The position numbers and the translations under genes are program-made. Under the pieces are notes generated by a model. It saw only the letters and a list, made by a program, of their open reading frames with translations. It searched no databases and was not told where the DNA came from. From CADEED01 sp035765415 (lineage in GTDB: Bacteria; Pseudomonadota; Gammaproteobacteria; Steroidobacterales; Steroidobacteraceae), in NCBI GenBank assembly GCA_035765415.1, contig DASTXR010000088.1, positions 86,429 through 150,428 on the forward strand: a stretch of 64,000 nucleotides of DNA. Reading direction: 5' to 3'. This document shows positions 32,408 to 40,382 of this stretch, piece by piece; position 1 is the stretch's first letter, and each line of letters opens with the position of its first letter.

Positions 32408-33264
32408 CGGCTCGGTTCAGGGTTAAGCAAATTGGTGACCGGCTCGAGACCGGCCGCAAGCTTAAGCCACCGGCCAAGGGGATTCCACGGCACCGCGGGG
32501 TCGTGGAAATCCGAACCCATCGAGGCGTGCAGCTTGAAACGGCGACACAGCGAGGCGATCCGGTCGGTGTCGTTGGGGCTCATGCCGGCCATGCTGGCTT
32601 CGAGCGCGACGCCGCCCTCCTGCGCGAACGCCGCCGTGAGCTCGCGCAGTTGCCCGGAGGACAGCCGGTAGCGATGCGGATGCGCGAGCACGGCTATGGC
32701 GCGGCTCTCGCGCAACACCGCCATGGCCGCGGCCAGCGTGGGCCATTCGGCGGGCACGTGGCCCGCCTTGTCGCGATTGAGCCAGCGGTCGAATGCTTCC
32801 TGCGTGTCGCGCGCGTGGCCACGCTCCACGAGCAACCGCGCCAGGTGCAGGCGCGTGGGTGCGGTGGCGTTCGCGGCGATGCCGGCGAGCTCGCGACCCG
32901 GCAATCGGGCCTTCTTTTCCAGGCGCTCGCCGATCTCCCTTAGGCGCGCCTGGCGCCGCTCGAGGACGCCGTTGAGATGCGTGTCGAACCCCGCATGCGA
33001 CTCGTCGACCTGCAGGCCGACGATGTGAATAGTTTGACTGCGCCATTGCGCCGAGAGCTCGACACCGGGCACGAAGCGGATGTCGGCGGCGCGGCACGCG
33101 GCGCGCGCTTCGGCGAGACCCGCGGTGGTGTCGTGGTCGGTGAGCGCGAGCGTGCCGACGCGGCGCGTGCGCGCGCGTTCGACCAGGGCAGCCGGAGCCA
33201 GCACGCCATCCGAGAAGTGGCTGTGGGTGTGAAAGTCGACGAGGGTTTCGGCGCTGGCGTCCAT
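32404..33264 (-). CDS. PHP-domain phosphoesterase (TrpH/YciV-like, RNase AM type)
   Basis: 286 residues. PHP motifs in order: HTHSHFSDG (about 11-19), ALTDHDTT (about 41-48), PGVELSAQ, AVLAHPHRYRL (about 195-205), GSDFHDP near residue 255; together they form the trinuclear metal site. The closest known enzyme, E. coli YciV/RNase AM, degrades 5'-phosphorylated short RNAs from the 5' end and processes rRNA 5' ends. ATG 33264 starts a product of the usual length (about 290). Divergent from the nucleotidase gene with only 25 bases between the starts. Confidence 0.9.
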   Translation of the reverse strand: MDASAETLVDFHTHSHFSDGVLAPAALVERARTRRVGTLALTDHDTTAGLAEARAACRAADIRFVPGVELSAQWRSQTIHIVGLQVDESHAGFDTHLNGVLERRQARLREIGERLEKKARLPGRELAGIAANATAPTRLHLARLLVERGHARDTQEAFDRWLNRDKAGHVPAEWPTLAAAMAVLRESRAIAVLAHPHRYRLSSGQLRELTAAFAQEGGVALEASMAGMSPNDTDRIASLCRRFKLHASMGSDFHDPAVPWNPLGRWLKLAAGLEPVTNLLNPEPSR

Positions 33265-33289
33265 CGGGGGTCCGTATGATACGCCCCGT

Positions 33290-33997
33290 ATGTCCCCCAA
33301 CCCGCATTCCCGGCCCGATTGGCCGAACATTGACACCGTGCTGCTCGATCTCGACGGCACGCTGCTCGACCAGGCCTACGACAACCACATCTGGCGCGAC
33401 CTGGTGCCGCAACGTTTTGCGGTGGCGCATTCCATGGACCTGCACGCCGCGTACGCGGAAATCGCCCGTCTCTTTGCCGAACGCAGCGGCACTCTCGACT
33501 GGTACTGCATCGACTACTGGTCGCGCACGCTCGGCGTGGACATCGGTGCGCTGCATCGCGAATTGCGCTCGCACGTTGCCTGGCTGCCCGGCGCGCGTGA
33601 GTTCCTTGCGCGCATGCGCGCGATGCGCAAACGGCTGGTGCTGCTGACCAACTCACATCCGACAGCGCTCGCCGTGAAACACGAGCAGACCGGTGTGCTC
33701 GACCATCTGGACTCGGCCGTCACGTCGCACGAGTTCGGCGCCCCGAAAGAGAACCAACAGTTCTGGCGTGCGGCGGAGGCGCGATTCGCCTTCGATCCGG
33801 CGCGCAGCCTGTTCGCCGACGACAACGCGAAGATGCTCGAGGCAGCGCGAGCCGCAGGCATTCGCTGGGTGTACGGCGTGCGCCACTGGGACACCAAGGG
33901 CTCGCGGCGCGAGCACACGGACTACGCCGCCGTCGACGCCGTCGCCGACCTGGTTGATGGTGCCGGGGAGGGGTTCCCGGGGTTGGCGCCGCGATGA
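33290..33997 (+). CDS. yrfG: HAD-superfamily nucleotidase (YrfG-like, GMP/IMP 5'-nucleotidase)
   Basis: 235 residues. HAD motifs: DLDGTLLD with the nucleophile Asp20, LLTNSHP (motif II), GAPKENQQF with Lys (motif III) and LFADDNAKML (motif IV). The order and the cap helix LARLFAERSGTLDWYCIDYW match YrfG, which in E. coli dephosphorylates GMP and IMP. All catalytic residues are present. It is convergent with rhlB (37 bases apart). Confidence 0.88.
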   Translation: MSPNPHSRPDWPNIDTVLLDLDGTLLDQAYDNHIWRDLVPQRFAVAHSMDLHAAYAEIARLFAERSGTLDWYCIDYWSRTLGVDIGALHRELRSHVAWLPGAREFLARMRAMRKRLVLLTNSHPTALAVKHEQTGVLDHLDSAVTSHEFGAPKENQQFWRAAEARFAFDPARSLFADDNAKMLEAARAAGIRWVYGVRHWDTKGSRREHTDYAAVDAVADLVDGAGEGFPGLAPR

Positions 33998-34034
33998 TTC
34001 GACTGCGGCGCTGACTCGGCACCGCTTCACCTGT

Positions 34035-35411
34035 CTATCTTCCCCCGCGACGCGGGCCGCCTCGACCGCCACCACCGCCGCCGCCACTTCGACGCGGCGG
34101 GCCGCCACGCCCGCCACCACCACCGGGGCCGCCGCGGCGCGGACCGCCGCGCCCACCGCCGCCACCGGAACGACGCATGGGCTTCGGTCCGTCTTCGGGA
34201 TCCCATTCCTTGTAGACGGGCGGCTTGAGGTCCTTGGCTAACAACTCGAGCCGCACGGGAAGCACCGGGATCTTGTGCGTGATGTACGCCTCGATTTCCG
34301 GCAGCGCCACCGCGTATTCCTCGCAGCCGAAGCTGATGGCGTCGCCTTCGGCGCCGGCACGCGCGGTGCGGCCGATGCGATGCACGTAGTCGGCGGCATC
34401 CTGCGGCAGGTCGTAGTTGAAAACGTGACTGACGTCGGCGATGTGCAGGCCGCGCGACGCAACGTCGGTGCAGATCAGCACCGCGAGTTCGCCGCTGTGG
34501 AATTCCTTCATGAAACGCAGGCGCTTCTTCTGCGGCACGTCACCCGACAACGCCTGCGCCTTGAAGCCGTTGGCGACCAGGTAGGCCTCGAGTTTTTCGG
34601 CGACCCGCTTGGTGTTCACGAACACCATCGTGCGGCGCGCCTCGTATTGGCGCAGCAGCCCGATGAGCAGCGGAATCTTCTCCTCCATCGCCGGGAAATA
34701 GATCATCTGCCGGACCTTGTCGGCAGTGACGCGATCGGGCTCGATGCGGACCAGCTCGGGGTTGTTCATGTGCTCGTAAGCGAGCTCGAGCACGCGTTGC
34801 GACAGCGTCGCCGAGAACAACATGGACTGCCGCGCTTCGGGCTTGGGCAGCCGGCGCAGGATGAAACGGATGTCGGCGATGAACCCCAGGTCGAACATGC
34901 GGTCGGCTTCATCGAGCACCACCGCCTGCGCGTGGCGCATATCGAACACGTGTTGTTTGAAATAGTCGATGACGCGGCCGGGCGTGCCGATCAGAACGTC
35001 GATGCCGTCCTGCAGGCTCTTGCGCTGTTTTTCGTAGTCGACACCCCCATAAACCACGCCAATCTTCAATCCCGTGTGCTTGCCCAGCACCTCGGCGTCG
35101 TTGAAGATCTGCACGGCGAGCTCACGCGTGGGCGCCAATATGAGTGCGCGAATGCCCGACGAACTGCGCCCGGGGCCCGGCGGGTTCGTCAGCAGCCTCT
35201 GGTACAGGGCCACCAGGAATGCCGCCGTCTTGCCCGTGCCGGTCTGCGCCTGTCCGGCCACATCCTTGCCCGTGAGGGCTATGGGCAGGGTCATCGCCTG
35301 GACCGGGGTTGCCCGGACGAACCCGGCGTCGCGTATGCCCTGGGCCACTGCCGGAACGAGATCGAGCGATGCAAATGCAAGCTCGGAAAGGTGTGTCTCT
35401 GTCTCTGTCAT
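34035..35411 (-). CDS. rhlB: DEAD-box RNA helicase RhlB
   Basis: ATP-dependent RNA helicase that works with RNase E in mRNA decay. 458 residues with the Q motif (ATPVQAMTLPIA), AQTGTGKT (motif I), PTRELAVQI, TPGRVIDYF, DEADRMFD, SATLS, CTDVASRGLH and HRIGRTARAG. The last 55 residues are an RGG/Gly-rich tail typical of RhlB in related bacteria. The position divergent from trxA-rho is the same as in E. coli and confirms the orthology. A likely leader of low GC precedes the ATG without an evident SD. Confidence 0.95.
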   Translation of the reverse strand: MTETETHLSELAFASLDLVPAVAQGIRDAGFVRATPVQAMTLPIALTGKDVAGQAQTGTGKTAAFLVALYQRLLTNPPGPGRSSSGIRALILAPTRELAVQIFNDAEVLGKHTGLKIGVVYGGVDYEKQRKSLQDGIDVLIGTPGRVIDYFKQHVFDMRHAQAVVLDEADRMFDLGFIADIRFILRRLPKPEARQSMLFSATLSQRVLELAYEHMNNPELVRIEPDRVTADKVRQMIYFPAMEEKIPLLIGLLRQYEARRTMVFVNTKRVAEKLEAYLVANGFKAQALSGDVPQKKRLRFMKEFHSGELAVLICTDVASRGLHIADVSHVFNYDLPQDAADYVHRIGRTARAGAEGDAISFGCEEYAVALPEIEAYITHKIPVLPVRLELLAKDLKPPVYKEWDPEDGPKPMRRSGGGGGRGGPRRGGPGGGGGRGGPPRRSGGGGGGGRGGPRRGGR

Positions 35412-35727
35412 TGAATTGATTTACTTATGTATTGGGGACATCGGATATGCGCCTGGCGCATGTGGCGCTTGCAAATGGCATGCGGACCAGTTAAAAAATG
35501 CCCCAAGACGCGGACCTGCTCGTCACCGAGCCACGAACCGCAAATCCAAAGCTTCCTTACCAAACACTGGGTTCTCTTCAACAGGCAATTTGACTGCGCA
35601 ACGGCAGTCTAACCGTTTGATCGCGTCCTGAGCACGGCTTCCTGCCGCTCCGCGAAGCGCCATCTCTTCAATACACCTCAAATACGATCCTCAAAGCATT
35701 GCTGTTTTTCTATGGAGGTCCTTCCAA
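35412..35727. other. Divergent regulatory region between rhlB and trxA-rho (316 bases)
   Basis: No gene is visible. The rhlB side (35412-35470) is AT-rich (ACATAAGTAAATCAATTCA on the minus strand, just before the ATG). At 35448-35462, ATGCGCCTGGCGCAT can form a tight hairpin. On the trxA side the stretch from about 35640 to 35727 should hold promoter and leader; GGAGG at 35714-35718 serves the GTG start. No sigma-70 pair is convincing enough to mark. Confidence 0.6.
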
Positions 35728-36057
35728 GTGAGTAATCCGGACATCGTCCACACTACGGACGCAACGTTCAGCCAGGACGTGCTCAAGTCCGACAAACCCG
35801 TTCTCCTCGACTTCTGGGCCGAGTGGTGTGGGCCCTGCAAGATGATCGCGCCGATCCTCGACGAGATCGCCACCGAGTACAAAGACAAGCTCCGCGTGGC
35901 CAAGATCGACATCGAGTCGAATCCGCAGACGCCGCCGAAGTTCGGCATCCGCAACATCCCCACGCTCATCCTGTTCAAGAACGGCACCGTGGAAGCACAG
36001 AAGGTCGGCTCGGTTCGCAAGCCAGACCTCAAGTCCTTCCTGGATGCACACCTGTGA
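35728..36057 (+). CDS. trxA: Thioredoxin 1
   Basis: 109 residues, thioredoxin fold, with WCGPC at 33-37 (Cys34/Cys37) as the redox pair and the cis-Pro in NIPTLILFKNG. It reduces disulfides in cytosolic proteins using NADPH via thioredoxin reductase. The start is GTG at 35728 with GGAGG nine bases before it; the N-terminus MSNPDIVHTTDATF is as in E. coli TrxA. Its TGA overlaps a GTG that probably starts rho (GTGA), so rho may be coupled to it. Confidence 0.96.
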   Translation: MSNPDIVHTTDATFSQDVLKSDKPVLLDFWAEWCGPCKMIAPILDEIATEYKDKLRVAKIDIESNPQTPPKFGIRNIPTLILFKNGTVEAQKVGSVRKPDLKSFLDAHL

Positions 36058-37544
36058 GGGGCTACTTGGGTAACCAGGGCCGCAATCGACCTAACAAAGG
36101 CCCGCGTCACGGCGGTGGTGGTGGCGGAGGCGGCGGTGGCCAGCATCGCGATCGCGACGGCAACCGCGATCCGAACTATCGCCCGAACAATGGCGGTGCG
36201 CGCCCCGACGAACAGCCTCAGGAGGCTTTCGAGGTAGACGCCTCGGAGATCATCAGCCAGGCCGAACTCGCGGCCACCAAGAGCTCGATGAACCTGTCGG
36301 TGCTCAAGGCCAAGCCGATCTACGAGCTGGTCAAGATGGCCGAGTCCATGGGCGTCGAGGGCCTGGCCCGTTCGCGCAAGCAGGACATCATCTTCGGCAT
36401 CCTCAAGGCGCATTCCCGCGACGGCCAGAACATCTACGGCGACGGCGTGCTGGAAATCCTGCAGGACGGCTTCGGCTTCCTGCGGTCTTCCGACGGCTCG
36501 TATCTCGCCGGCCCGGACGATATCTACGTATCGCCCAGCCAGATCCGGCGCTCCAACCTGCGCACCGGCGACACCATCTCGGGCCTCATCCGCCCCCCCA
36601 AGGATGGCGAACGCTACTTCGCGTTGCTCAAGGTCGGCGAGATCAATTTCGATTCGCCCGATTCCTCGCGCAACAAGGTGCTGTTCGAGAACCTGACGCC
36701 GTTCCATCCCACCAAGCGGCTCAAGCTGCAGCGGGGCAATGGTTCGACCGAAGATCTCACCGCACGCGCCATCGACCTGGTCTCGCCCATCGGCAAGGGC
36801 CAGCGCGGCCTCATCGTCTCGCCGCCGAAAGCCGGCAAGACCATGCTGCTGCAGAACATCGCCACGTCCATCACGGCGAATCATCCCGAAGTCCACCTCA
36901 TCGTGCTGCTCATCGACGAGCGCCCGGAAGAAGTGACCGAGATGCAGCGCACCGTGAAGGGCGAAGTGGTGTCGTCCACGTTCGACGAACCCGCCGCCCG
37001 CCACGTGCAGGTCGCGGAAATGGTGATCGAAAAGGCCAAGCGCCTGGTCGAGCACAAGAAAGACGTGGTGATCCTGCTCGACTCCATCACGCGCCTCGCG
37101 CGCGCCTACAACACCGTGGTGCCGAGCTCCGGCAAGGTGCTCACCGGTGGCGTGGACGCGAACGCGTTGCAGCGCCCGAAGCGCTTCTTCGGCGCCGCGC
37201 GCAACATCGAAGAGGGTGGCAGCCTAACTATCCTGGCCACCGCGCTCATCGACACCGGCTCGAAGATGGACGACGTGATCTACGAAGAGTTCAAGGGCAC
37301 GGGCAACTGCGAAATCCACCTGGATCGCCGCATCGCTGAAAAGCGTGTGTTCCCCGCCATGAACATCAACCGTTCCGGCACGCGCAAGGAAGAGCTCATC
37401 ACCGATCCGGGCGAACTCGCCAAGATCTGGATCCTGCGCAAGCTGCTGCATCCCATGGACGAACTCGCCGCCGTCGAATTCCTGCTCGACAAGATGAAGG
37501 ACACGAAGACGAATTCGGAGTTCTTCGAGGCGATGAAGAGATAG
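36054..37544 (+). CDS. rho: Transcription termination factor Rho
   Basis: RNA-dependent ATPase that ends transcription. 496 residues from GTG 36054: a Gly/Arg/Asn-rich extension to about residue 50, the Rho N-domain (LSVLKAKPIYELVKMAESMG), the RNA-binding cold-shock-like domain (DGFGFLRS, DIYVSPSQIRR), then the ATPase core with SPPKAGKTMLLQN (Walker A), LIDERPEE, VILLDSITRLARAYN and the Q-loop/R-loop GVDANALQRPKRF. The start is uncertain: GTG 36054 overlaps the trxA stop, while TTG 36066 has GAGGGG four bases upstream. The poly-Gly stretch is unlike E. coli Rho but occurs in some high-GC species. Confidence 0.95.
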   Translation: MRGYLGNQGRNRPNKGPRHGGGGGGGGGGQHRDRDGNRDPNYRPNNGGARPDEQPQEAFEVDASEIISQAELAATKSSMNLSVLKAKPIYELVKMAESMGVEGLARSRKQDIIFGILKAHSRDGQNIYGDGVLEILQDGFGFLRSSDGSYLAGPDDIYVSPSQIRRSNLRTGDTISGLIRPPKDGERYFALLKVGEINFDSPDSSRNKVLFENLTPFHPTKRLKLQRGNGSTEDLTARAIDLVSPIGKGQRGLIVSPPKAGKTMLLQNIATSITANHPEVHLIVLLIDERPEEVTEMQRTVKGEVVSSTFDEPAARHVQVAEMVIEKAKRLVEHKKDVVILLDSITRLARAYNTVVPSSGKVLTGGVDANALQRPKRFFGAARNIEEGGSLTILATALIDTGSKMDDVIYEEFKGTGNCEIHLDRRIAEKRVFPAMNINRSGTRKEELITDPGELAKIWILRKLLHPMDELAAVEFLLDKMKDTKTNSEFFEAMKR

Positions 37545-37549
37545 ACGGG

Positions 37550-37591
37550 TGGGGACAGTTAACGAGTGGGGACAGACTTAAGTCTGTCCCC
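37550..37591. repeat. GGGGACAG repeat with a 24-bp perfect palindrome after rho
   Basis: TGGGGACAGTTAACGAG is followed by the perfect palindrome GGGGACAGACTT/AAGTCTGTCCCC (37568-37591). It begins 6 bases after the rho stop. There is no T-run, so it is not a classical terminator, but as RNA it forms a strong hairpin that may end or protect the rho transcript. Similar GGGGACAG and GGGGTC elements elsewhere in the window suggest a repetitive family. Confidence 0.8.
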
Positions 37592-37713
37592 GCTCTTCCA
37601 CGGTGTGCGCTACGTCACACCGGGCCCGTCTCCTTAAGCCGACGCTGGCGCGGCTTTCCCCGCTGTTAGATCATGGCGCGGCCCTGTTTCCAGGGCTCAT
37701 TGCGGAGCTGCGA

Positions 37714-38616
37714 ATGCGCCTTGGGCTGATCCTGCTGCTGTGTCTTGTGAATACGGGCTGCGCGTTGTGGCGCCGCGACCGTGCAGAGCCGGTCGAGAAC
37801 GGGCCGCGCGAGCAGAAGGCCGAGCCGGTTCTCAAGCCGAGCGAGGCGCTCAAGCCGAAATCGCTCGACATCGCCAGCCCCGTCTCCGACCACTTCTACA
37901 TGCGCGGCATCTATTTCCAGGGCACCGTCGACACCGTGCTGCGCATCGATTCCACCGGCGCCACCGAGCCGGACGGCACCGTCCTCAGCGGCGAAGACGA
38001 CCTCGGCCTCGACGACGTCGTCGACCAGGCACGCATGGAGTTCGATATCCGCATGGGCGAGCGCAATCACGTGCGCATCGACTACTTCAAGCTGAATCGC
38101 TTCAGCGAGCAGCCATTACCGCGTGACATCGAGTTCGGCGATTTCGAAGTCGACGAAGGCGAGGTGTTCCGCACCAGGCTCGATTGGCGCATGTTGGGCC
38201 TCACCTATACCTACTCGCTGTTCAGGGCCGAGCGCTTCGAAGCCGGGCTCGGACTTGGCCTGCACATCATCGAGACCCTTGCCGAAGGCAGCCAGCCCCT
38301 GACGTCCAACCGCGAGCGGGACTCGGAAGCCGCCGTCTTCCCCACGGTGGCAGTGACCGGTGCGTTCCGCATCTCCAAGCGCTGGGCGGTGACGGCGCGC
38401 GGCCAATCGTTCTCGTACACCGACGACGAGGAAGGTTTCGATGGCTCGCTGTCCGACTATCACATCGACGTCCAGTACCGCTGGCGCAGGAATTTCGCCA
38501 TCGGCTTAGGTTACAGCGCGATCGACATCGATCTGGAAGTCGCGGACGCAGACAATCCCTTCCTGTTCCAGATGAACACCAGCGGTCCGGAGATCTTCTT
38601 CCGCGCGAGCTTCTGA
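37714..38616 (+). CDS. Predicted outer-membrane beta-barrel lipoprotein
   Basis: 300 residues with a lipoprotein signal (LCLVNTGC, lipid Cys near residue 16), a Lys/Pro-rich linker, then repeated amphipathic strands (FYMRGIYFQGTVDT, RMEFDIRMGERNHVRIDYFK, GLTYTYSLFRAERFEAGLGL, SDYHIDVQYRWRRNFAIGLG) ending in ASF. The final Phe and the strand pattern suggest an outer-membrane barrel of about ten strands. I do not recognise the family. GCGGAG before ATG 37714 supports the start; an upstream ATG at 37603 would add a non-signal N-terminus. An HAD gene follows after 19 bases. Confidence 0.72.
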   Translation: MRLGLILLLCLVNTGCALWRRDRAEPVENGPREQKAEPVLKPSEALKPKSLDIASPVSDHFYMRGIYFQGTVDTVLRIDSTGATEPDGTVLSGEDDLGLDDVVDQARMEFDIRMGERNHVRIDYFKLNRFSEQPLPRDIEFGDFEVDEGEVFRTRLDWRMLGLTYTYSLFRAERFEAGLGLGLHIIETLAEGSQPLTSNRERDSEAAVFPTVAVTGAFRISKRWAVTARGQSFSYTDDEEGFDGSLSDYHIDVQYRWRRNFAIGLGYSAIDIDLEVADADNPFLFQMNTSGPEIFFRASF

Positions 38617-38635
38617 GCTTTCGAGGCCCCGCGCC

Positions 38636-39328
38636 ATGTTTCGCGCCGCGATATTCGACATGGATGGCCTGCTGATCGACTCGGAGCACTACTGGAAGCG
38701 CGCGGAGCGCGATGTCTTCGGGTCGGTAGGCATCGAGATCGACGACGAGATGGCGGCCATGACGGCGCCGATGACGCCACGCCAGGTGACCGAACACTGG
38801 TATCGGGTCCGGCCGTGGCGCGAGCGGACCCTGGAAGACATGGAGGCGGCCGTGATCGCGCGCGTCGCCGACCAGATCCGCGCGAGAAGCGTCCCGATGC
38901 CGGGCGTGCACGAAATCCTCGCGCTGTGCGCGAGCCTCGGGTGGCGCATCGGGCTCGCGTCGAATTCGCCCGCGGTGTTGTGCCAGCTCATCCTGCATGA
39001 GCTCCGTATCGAAGGCTGCTTCCAGGCGGTGGTGTCGGCGGACCACGTGGAGCAGGGCAAGCCGGATCCGGAAATCTATCTACTCGCCGCGCGGATGCTC
39101 GACGTCGCGCCGCGGCAATGCCTGGTGTTCGAGGATTCCCCGACCGGGGTGCGCGCGGCGCGCGCCGCGGGCATGAGCGTGGTGGCAGTTCCATCCGCGG
39201 GGCAGTCGTTCGTCGCCGGGAATTCGCTCCCGCATCTCACCCTGGGCGCGTTGCACGAGTTCGACGAACAGCGCGCGTCGACCCTGTGGCAGGCGGTGCA
39301 TCGCGCTCCCGGGGAGGTTGTCGGATGA
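38636..39328 (+). CDS. HAD-superfamily sugar phosphatase (HxpB/YniC-like)
   Basis: 230 residues. Motifs: FDMDGLLIDSE (nucleophile Asp8), ASNSP, GKPDPEIYL and FEDSPTGVRAA, all of the beta-phosphoglucomutase/2-deoxyglucose-6-phosphatase group. E. coli HxpB removes phosphate from hexitol and hexose phosphates; the substrate here is not proven. Its stop overlaps (ATGA) the start of a 40-residue lipoprotein, so the two are translated together. Confidence 0.88.
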   Translation: MFRAAIFDMDGLLIDSEHYWKRAERDVFGSVGIEIDDEMAAMTAPMTPRQVTEHWYRVRPWRERTLEDMEAAVIARVADQIRARSVPMPGVHEILALCASLGWRIGLASNSPAVLCQLILHELRIEGCFQAVVSADHVEQGKPDPEIYLLAARMLDVAPRQCLVFEDSPTGVRAARAAGMSVVAVPSAGQSFVAGNSLPHLTLGALHEFDEQRASTLWQAVHRAPGEVVG

Positions 39329-39447
39329 CAAAGCTTTTGAAGGCAGCGTTCGTGGTCGCGGGCCTGGCTCTCGCGGCGTGCGTGTCGCCGGTCGATCGCG
39401 AATATTGCAACGGGGGCCGCTGCCATAGTCCCCGCGAAATCATTTAG
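39325..39447 (+). CDS. 40-residue lipoprotein coupled to the HAD gene
   Basis: A tiny gene beginning at the ATGA that ends the HAD gene. It encodes 40 residues: MTKLLKAAFVVAGLALAAC, a good lipoprotein signal with lipobox LAAC, then a mature part of about 22 residues with two more Cys (EYCNGGRCHSPREII), which could form a disulfide. No homologous family is recognised. The stop lies 8 bases inside the convergent hydrolase gene. Short and unusual, but the coupling, signal peptide and lack of overlap with another frame support it. Confidence 0.68.
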   Translation: MTKLLKAAFVVAGLALAACVSPVDREYCNGGRCHSPREII

Positions 39448-40324
39448 CGCGCAGAAATTCCACGACGCGCGCGATGGTGGCCGCATCGCGCAGCGCACCG
39501 CTGTGGCCGAGTCCCTGCGTGCGCCAGAGCGTGGCGTGCGGAATCGCCGAGGCGAGCGCCTGGCCTTGAGTGAAGGGCGCCACATTGTCTTCCTCGTCGT
39601 GCACCACCAGCACCGGAATGCGCACCGAGGGCGCAGCGGCGGCCACCGATATGGCTTTCGCGGGCCGCCCGAAGTGCGCCGTGAAACGTTCCCGCAGTTT
39701 GGCGCGCGCCTTGTCCTCCAGGCCTAACATCATTGCGAAGGACTCCAGGATGTAGTCCATGTCCGATGGCACGCCAAACAGGCAGATCTTCTCCGGGTGA
39801 TGGTCGGGAATTTCCGCGAGCACCGTGAGCACCGCACCTCCGCCCAGGGAATGCCCTACGACCGCATGCACGGGCGCGTGCTCGCGCAGCACCTGCGCCA
39901 GGCAGTCGCGGAACCTCGTCAGGTCGGAAGTTCTCCCGGGTGACTCGCCGTGCGCGGGCGCGTCGATGCCGATCACGGAAAAGCCTGCCGCACGCAGCGG
40001 CGCGATGAAATTGCCGAAACGGGCCGCGTGACTTCCCCAGCCGTGCAGCACGACCACCACGGGACCTTCGCGGCCCCACCGCCAGATGATGAATTGGTTC
40101 GGGCCGCAGCGAAGCCGCACTCGCTCGGCCTGCGCGACGATCGGGGCATCGCCGGGCTCCATTTCGCGTCGCGGCGGCGTGAGGAACATGCGAAAGGCCA
40201 GCCGGCCGGCGAGTGATGCGCTGAGCCTCTGCAGGAAGGCGAACAAGCGCCGCAACCGGCGCTGGAGGGTGGGCGTTACACCCGGAACCACGCGTCCCAG
40301 GACTGGTTTGCGGCGCTCTTCCAT
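39440..40324 (-). CDS. Alpha/beta hydrolase
   Basis: 294 residues with the serine hydrolase core: VVLHGWGSHAARFGNF, nucleophile elbow GHSLGGGAV, acid Asp in VHDEEDNVAPF, and His in GLGHSGALRD. The N-terminal 60 residues are basic and may hold a membrane-associated helix (LFAFLQRLSASLAGRLAFRMFL). Substrate unknown. Its end overlaps the tiny lipoprotein gene by 8 bases on the opposite strand. Promoter region is shared with DUF4412 (58 bases). Confidence 0.86.
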   Translation of the reverse strand: MEERRKPVLGRVVPGVTPTLQRRLRRLFAFLQRLSASLAGRLAFRMFLTPPRREMEPGDAPIVAQAERVRLRCGPNQFIIWRWGREGPVVVVLHGWGSHAARFGNFIAPLRAAGFSVIGIDAPAHGESPGRTSDLTRFRDCLAQVLREHAPVHAVVGHSLGGGAVLTVLAEIPDHHPEKICLFGVPSDMDYILESFAMMLGLEDKARAKLRERFTAHFGRPAKAISVAAAAPSVRIPVLVVHDEEDNVAPFTQGQALASAIPHATLWRTQGLGHSGALRDAATIARVVEFLRAK

Positions 40325-40382
40325 GCGGTTTTCAGTCTATAACGTGCGGTGTAGAGTCCCAGCACAAACCATGAGGGGTTCC

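Noticed and set aside
36123..36152. Glycine-rich rho N-terminus as a frameshift or sequencing artefact
   Set aside because: The frame stays open without a break into the Rho N-domain, and Gly/Arg-rich Rho extensions occur in other high-GC bacteria.
37568..37591. Classical intrinsic terminator after rho
   Set aside because: A perfect palindrome, but with no T-run; kept as a repeat instead.
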